Assembly: GCA_016700415.1 (NCBI GenBank)
Contig: CP065018.1
Location: forward strand, 2,610,001 to 2,674,000
Direction of reading: 5' to 3'
DNA: 64,000 nt
Source: Flavobacteriales bacterium
GTDB lineage: Bacteria; Bacteroidota; Bacteroidia; Flavobacteriales_F; PHOS-HE28
Shown: positions 60,509 through 64,000 of the stretch, piece after piece
How positions within the stretch are numbered: the first letter of the stretch is position 1
How the letters are laid out: each line of letters starts with the position of its first letter
The notes under the pieces: model-generated
Databases searched by the model: none
What the model was told of the DNA's origin: nothing
Seen by the model: only the letters and a program-made list of their open reading frames with translations
Position numbers and translations under genes: made by a program

Positions 60509-62824
60509 ATGGACCACGCCCTCCACACCCGCATCGTTTCCTTCATCTGGGGCATAGCCGACGATGTACTACGCGACCTCTATGTACGCGGCAAGTATCG
60601 CGACGTCATCCTGCCCATGACCGTGCTGCGTCGCTTGGACGCGGTATTGGAACCCACCAAAAAGGATGTGCTCGACCTGAAGAAGACCTTGGACAAGCAA
60701 GGCATCGTGAACCAGGACGAGGCCCTGCGCGCCGCTGCGCAGCAGGCTTTTTACAACACCAGCGCCTTTACCCTGCGCGACCTGAAGAACCGCAGCAACG
60801 CGCAAACGCTACAGGCCGACTTCCTCGATTACCTCGACGGCTTCAGTCCCAATGTGCAAGAGATCTTCGTCAACTTCTCCTTCCGCATCCAAGTGCCGAA
60901 GTTGGTGAAAGCCGACGCGCTCGGCTACCTCATCGAGAAATACTTGGACCCTACCATCAACTTCAGCCCGAAGCCCGTGGGCCAATTGCCGGGGTTGGAC
61001 AACCACAGCATGGGCACCATCTTCGAGGAGCTGGTGCGCAAGTTCAACGAGGAGAATAACGAGGAGGCCGGTGAGCACTGGACCCCGCGCGACGTGGTGA
61101 AGGTGATGACCAAGCTGATGTTCATGCCCATCGCCGACCAGATCGAGAGCGGCACCTACCTGCTCTATGACTGCGCATGCGGCACCGGCGGCATGCTCAC
61201 CGTGGCGGAGGAGACGCTCAAAGAGATCGGCGCGAAACAGAACAAGCAGATCGCCACGCACCTCTACGGACAGGAGATCAACGACGAAACATACGCCATC
61301 TGCAAAGCCGACATGCTGATGAAGGGCGAGGGGGACGGCGCCGACAATATCGTGGGCGGCGGTGAGCGCAGCACACTGAGCAACGATGCCTTCCCGGGCC
61401 GCGAATTCGACTTCATGCTCGCCAACCCGCCCTATGGCAAAAGCTGGAAGAAGGACCTGGAGCGCATGGGCGGCAAGAGTGACATGAAGGACCCGCGCTT
61501 CGTTATCGAGCATGACGGCAATCCTGAGTATTCGCTGATCACGCGCAGCAGCGATGGCCAGATGCTCTTCCTGGCCAATATGCTCAGCAAGATGAAGCGG
61601 AACACGCCGCTGGGCAGCCGCATCGCCGAGGTACACAACGGCAGCTCGCTCTTCACGGGCGATGCCGGGCAGGGCGAAAGCAACATCCGCCGCTGGATCA
61701 TTGAGAACGATTGGCTGGACGCCATCGTGGCCCTGCCGCTCAACATCTTCTACAACACCGGCATCGCCACCTACATCTGGGTGCTCAGCAACCGCAAGGC
61801 GGAGCACCGCAAAGGCAAGGTGCAGCTGATCGATGCCACGCAATGGTATAAGCCCCTGCGGAAGAACCTCGGCAGCAAGAACTGCGAGCTGGGCGAGGAG
61901 GATATCCAGCGCATTGTGGACACCTTCCTCGATTTCAAGGAGACCGAGCAGAGCAAGATCTTCCCGAACAAGGCTTTTGGCTATTGGAAGGTGAAGGTGG
62001 AACGGCCGCTGAAGTTGCGCGCCAAGTTCACCCGGCAAGTGGTGGAGGAATTGCGCTTCGCCAGTGGTGATGCGGAACTGCGCATGGCCCTGTACGAGGA
62101 ATTCGGTGATGCGCTCGGCGAGGACTTCGCAAAACTGCGCAAGCCCATGGAAGCTTGGTTGGACGAGCAAAGCAAAGGCAGCGACGACGAGGACGGTGAC
62201 GAAGATGCACCCAAGGCAAAGGCCATCCCCGAGAAGAAGCGCAAGAAGCTGCTCGATGCCAAGACCTGGGAGCGTGACCTGCGCTTGGCCGACATCGGTG
62301 GTGAGCTGCTGAAGCGTTTTGGCACCACCGTCTTCAACGACCTGATCGAACTGGACAAGGCGCTGGATGCGGCCGAGAAGGAATTGAAGTTCAGCCTCAG
62401 CAAGCCCGAACGCAAACTGCTCGTGAACGCGGTGAGTTACCGCGATGAGGCCGCACCGCCCGTGATCAAAAAGGTCCACAAGCCAGGGAAAGCAAAGGCC
62501 GATCCGCTACACGGCTTGTTCGAGGCGGTAGTTGATGGCAAGAACTGCGTGATCGAATGCGAGCCGGACGGCGAGCTACGCGACTATGAACAGATCCCCT
62601 TGCTCGAAGGGGGCGGTATTGAAGCATTCATCCGCCGCGAGGTGTTGCCTTATGCGCCGGAAGCATGGATCGATGAAGAAGCCACCAAGATCGGTTACGA
62701 AGTGAGCTTCAACCGGTACTTCTACAAGCCCCAGCCACTGCGCAGCTTGGAGGAGATCCGGTCTGACATTGTGACACTTGAGAAGGAGACGGAAGGTTTG
62801 TTGAATGAAATTATATCAGCCTGA
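60509..62824 (+). CDS. hsdM: Type I restriction-modification methyltransferase subunit M
   Basis: 771 residues. An N-terminal HsdM helical domain (1-150; IADDVLRDLYVRGKYRDVILPMTVLRRLD) is followed by an N6-adenine methyltransferase: HWTPRDVVKVMTKL, SAM motif I DCACGTGGM (Asp221), catalytic NPPY (306-309). The C-terminal extension (about 490-771) has a charged linker (GSDDEDGDEDAP) and a helical end. It is longer than the classical 520-residue HsdM, like group members with long C-terminal extensions. hsdS and hsdR are not in the window; they may follow beyond the AbiF gene. Confidence 0.95.
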   Translation: MDHALHTRIVSFIWGIADDVLRDLYVRGKYRDVILPMTVLRRLDAVLEPTKKDVLDLKKTLDKQGIVNQDEALRAAAQQAFYNTSAFTLRDLKNRSNAQTLQADFLDYLDGFSPNVQEIFVNFSFRIQVPKLVKADALGYLIEKYLDPTINFSPKPVGQLPGLDNHSMGTIFEELVRKFNEENNEEAGEHWTPRDVVKVMTKLMFMPIADQIESGTYLLYDCACGTGGMLTVAEETLKEIGAKQNKQIATHLYGQEINDETYAICKADMLMKGEGDGADNIVGGGERSTLSNDAFPGREFDFMLANPPYGKSWKKDLERMGGKSDMKDPRFVIEHDGNPEYSLITRSSDGQMLFLANMLSKMKRNTPLGSRIAEVHNGSSLFTGDAGQGESNIRRWIIENDWLDAIVALPLNIFYNTGIATYIWVLSNRKAEHRKGKVQLIDATQWYKPLRKNLGSKNCELGEEDIQRIVDTFLDFKETEQSKIFPNKAFGYWKVKVERPLKLRAKFTRQVVEELRFASGDAELRMALYEEFGDALGEDFAKLRKPMEAWLDEQSKGSDDEDGDEDAPKAKAIPEKKRKKLLDAKTWERDLRLADIGGELLKRFGTTVFNDLIELDKALDAAEKELKFSLSKPERKLLVNAVSYRDEAAPPVIKKVHKPGKAKADPLHGLFEAVVDGKNCVIECEPDGELRDYEQIPLLEGGGIEAFIRREVLPYAPEAWIDEEATKIGYEVSFNRYFYKPQPLRSLEEIRSDIVTLEKETEGLLNEIISA

Positions 62825-62942
62825 TGAACAGTTGGTTGAACAGGTACGTACCACCCAGTTACGCACAGTTACACAATCTGCCAATTGTGGATAAGTTGTT
62901 AATAGGCTTGTGTATCAATGGTCTATGTACGTACGTTTGCAG

Positions 62943-62998
62943 CAACAGTAGCCGCCACGCTTCCCATCAGAACAGCGCACCAGGGCGGCTCTTTTTTT
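62943..62998 (+). ncRNA. Putative AbiF-type antitoxin ncRNA with Rho-independent terminator
   Basis: Begins about 4 nt after TACGTTTG. Outer stem AGCCGCC (62950-62956) with GGCGGCT (62984-62990); inner stem CGCT (62958-62961) with AGCG (62974-62977) around a 12-nt loop; then seven T (62992-62998). This small structured RNA lies 20 nt before the AbiF start, the arrangement known for abiF RNAs. Exact ends are not known; a longer transcript is possible. Confidence 0.55.
62950..62998 (+). terminator. Rho-independent terminator upstream of abiF
   Basis: 7-bp GC-rich stem AGCCGCC/GGCGGCT followed by CTTTTTTT. It would end transcripts entering from hsdM or from the local promoter just before the toxin gene, unless read through. 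Confidence 0.8.
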
Positions 62999-63018
62999 GC
63001 ACCCAAGCCAACTGAGCC

Positions 63019-63927
63019 ATGGGTGTGGAATTTGCAAAGGAGCCACTGACGCTCGATAAGCAGATCGACCTGCTCCGAGAGCGAGGCATGGTGATCAGCG
63101 ATGAGGCCAAGGCCCGGACCTACCTTACCAATATCAGCTACTACCGGCTTAGTGCCTACTGGTACATTTTCTTGGAACTGCCGCAAGCGGCCCACAAATT
63201 CAAGGAAGGCACCGAGTTCCATCGTGTGGTGGACACTTACGTCTTCGACCGCAAGCTGCGCATGTTACTGTTTGATGAGATCGAGCGCATTGAGATCTCC
63301 ATCAAGACCCGATTGATCCAGGAATTCTGTGAGACCAAAGGGAAGAACTGGTATGAGGACCCTGCGCTTTACACGAAGCCCTATCACCAGCAGAAGTTCC
63401 TCGAGTGTGTGGACGATGAGATCAAACGCACCAGTGAGGTCTTTATCAAGCATTATCGGCAGAAGTATAACAATGGGGTTAGACCACCTGCTTGGATGGT
63501 GTTTCAATTGGTCTCGTTCGGCCAAGTGAGCCGCCTTATGAAGAATCTTCGCTCTTGCCCTGAATTAAAGGCTGTGGCGGACCATTATGGTGTGGACGCA
63601 CAAGTGCTCTTGTCCTGGATGGAGAGTCTTTCCTTCGTACGGAACACTGCGGCCCATCACGCCCGGCTCTGGAACAGACGGATCCCCAAGGCACCCGTAC
63701 TTCCCAACAACCCCCAGCATGCTTGGTTGAAGGCGGTTCCTGGCCCGGGAGAGGAACGCAAGCTCTATGCGGTGTTGGCTGTGGTCCGCTACTTATTGGC
63801 CCGCTTCATACCCAGTACATCATTCAGCACGAAGTTGAACAAACTGCTTGCCGACCATCCAGAGGTGCTAGAGTCCTATATGGGGTTCACACCGAACTGG
63901 AGGGACGAACCACTTTGGAAGAATTGA
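63019..63927 (+). CDS. abiF: Abi_2/AbiF family HEPN protein
   Basis: 302 residues. The N-terminus LTLDKQIDLLRERGMVISDEAKARTYLTNISYYRLSAYW and FDRKLRMLLFDEIERIEISIKTRL are the Abi_2 signature. The HEPN RNase-type motif is SFVRNTAAHHARLWNRR with Arg208 and His213 (R-x4-H). Family members are abortive-infection or toxin proteins; AbiF has been linked to small upstream RNAs and proposed as an ancestor of Cas13. Start ATG 63019, 20 nt after the terminator. It interrupts a type I restriction locus. Confidence 0.9.
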   Translation: MGVEFAKEPLTLDKQIDLLRERGMVISDEAKARTYLTNISYYRLSAYWYIFLELPQAAHKFKEGTEFHRVVDTYVFDRKLRMLLFDEIERIEISIKTRLIQEFCETKGKNWYEDPALYTKPYHQQKFLECVDDEIKRTSEVFIKHYRQKYNNGVRPPAWMVFQLVSFGQVSRLMKNLRSCPELKAVADHYGVDAQVLLSWMESLSFVRNTAAHHARLWNRRIPKAPVLPNNPQHAWLKAVPGPGEERKLYAVLAVVRYLLARFIPSTSFSTKLNKLLADHPEVLESYMGFTPNWRDEPLWKN

Positions 63928-63940
63928 GTATTCAACGAAC

Positions 63941-64000
63941 ATGAGAGAGATTCTAGGAAAGGCCAAGACCGTTCGCGAATTGCTCAAGGAGGTCAAGTAC
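63941..64000 (+). CDS. Start of a probable DUF262 (GmrSD-like) protein, cut by window edge
   Basis: Only 20 codons: MREILGKAKTVRELLKEVKY. The pattern AK-x-VRELL-x5-KY matches the N-terminus of DUF262/GmrSD-type proteins, which continue with a YQRxYxW motif. It starts 13 bp after the AbiF stop on the same strand. Too short to be sure. Confidence 0.45.
   Translation, partial: MREILGKAKTVRELLKEVKY

Larger units (their letters stand above)
62825..63018 (+). promoter_or_regulatory. Intergenic region holding the ncRNA unit between hsdM and abiF
   Basis: 194 bp. A GGTACGTACC palindrome (62843-62852), a tandem 10-bp repeat CAGTTACGCA/CAGTTACACA (62856-62875) and a TTG at 62908-62910 lie upstream of the -7 box TACGTTTG (62932-62939). 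The -33/-7 spacing is 21 nt. A transcript from about 62943 would end at the terminator 62998. Confidence 0.6.

Noticed and set aside
62886..62894. Perfect DnaA box (TTATCCACA on the minus strand)
   Set aside because: A single box without a cluster, AT-rich unwinding region or dnaA/dnaN nearby; not enough for an origin.
62824..63015. 63-codon open frame between hsdM and abiF
   Set aside because: It runs through the promoter, hairpin and terminator, which explain the sequence better; the translation (ending APGRLFFCTQAN) shows no protein features.

Overview
The window looks like a chromosomal segment of a GC-rich Bacteroidota bacterium, most likely Flavobacteriales-like. The evidence is the Bacteroidota-style exbB-exbD-exbD-tonB operon (TonB proteins with the YGAYxLRxxY signature), KilA-N and LytTR proteins, bifunctional SIS-type PGI/PMI, the scarcity of Shine-Dalgarno sites, and recurring promoter boxes of the Bacteroidota -7 type (TAnnTTyG). 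Several of these boxes sit only 4 nt before the start codon, which suggests leaderless mRNAs. I see no rRNA, tRNA or CRISPR array.

Layout. 1-9.7 kb (minus strand): an ATP-grasp protein with a histone-H1-like tail, a KilA-N protein containing a 36-bp perfect palindrome, an Orn/Lys/Arg decarboxylase, a Xaa-Pro aminopeptidase, a NYN-LOTUS protein, two secreted proteins and a pirin. 10-17.3 kb (plus): exbB, two exbD, two tonB, a small membrane protein, a PstS-like lipoprotein and a TPR protein, probably one energy-transduction operon. 17.4-29 kb: housekeeping genes (PGI/PMI, lpxD, two aldehyde dehydrogenases, a GT2, uvrC, lipB, a serine hydrolase, a DnaQ-like exonuclease). 28.8-44.9 kb: an envelope/glycan region with a GH16-like lipoprotein, several large multi-pass GT-C-like proteins and a polyprenyl-phosphate GT2. 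The two subunits of a 3-oxoacid CoA-transferase are separated here by two paralogous membrane genes. 45-51.5 kb: a hemerythrin-like protein and nuoJKLMN of complex I without the rest of the nuo operon.

51.6-56.7 kb is an accessory, repeat-rich zone: a RAYT (REP-associated tyrosine transposase) with about eleven REP-like palindromes, one of them in frame inside the RAYT gene; a universal stress protein; an orphan LytTR response regulator; and a REP-bounded tandem duplication of a secreted YwqK-like gene, each copy having its own terminator and a pair of 21-bp-spaced direct repeats upstream. Four GACCC/GGGTC palindromes follow.

56.8-64 kb looks like a defence or conflict island: an SH3b-TIGR02594 peptidase, a two-HKD phospholipase-D-like protein, a secreted protein with two trypco2-like domains, type I restriction hsdM, then a short promoter-hairpin-terminator unit directly upstream of an Abi_2/AbiF HEPN protein, and the first codons of a probable DUF262 protein at the right edge. 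The ncRNA-AbiF unit, which matches the architecture of RNA-antitoxin AbiF systems (the family proposed as the ancestor of Cas13), is the most interesting system in the window.
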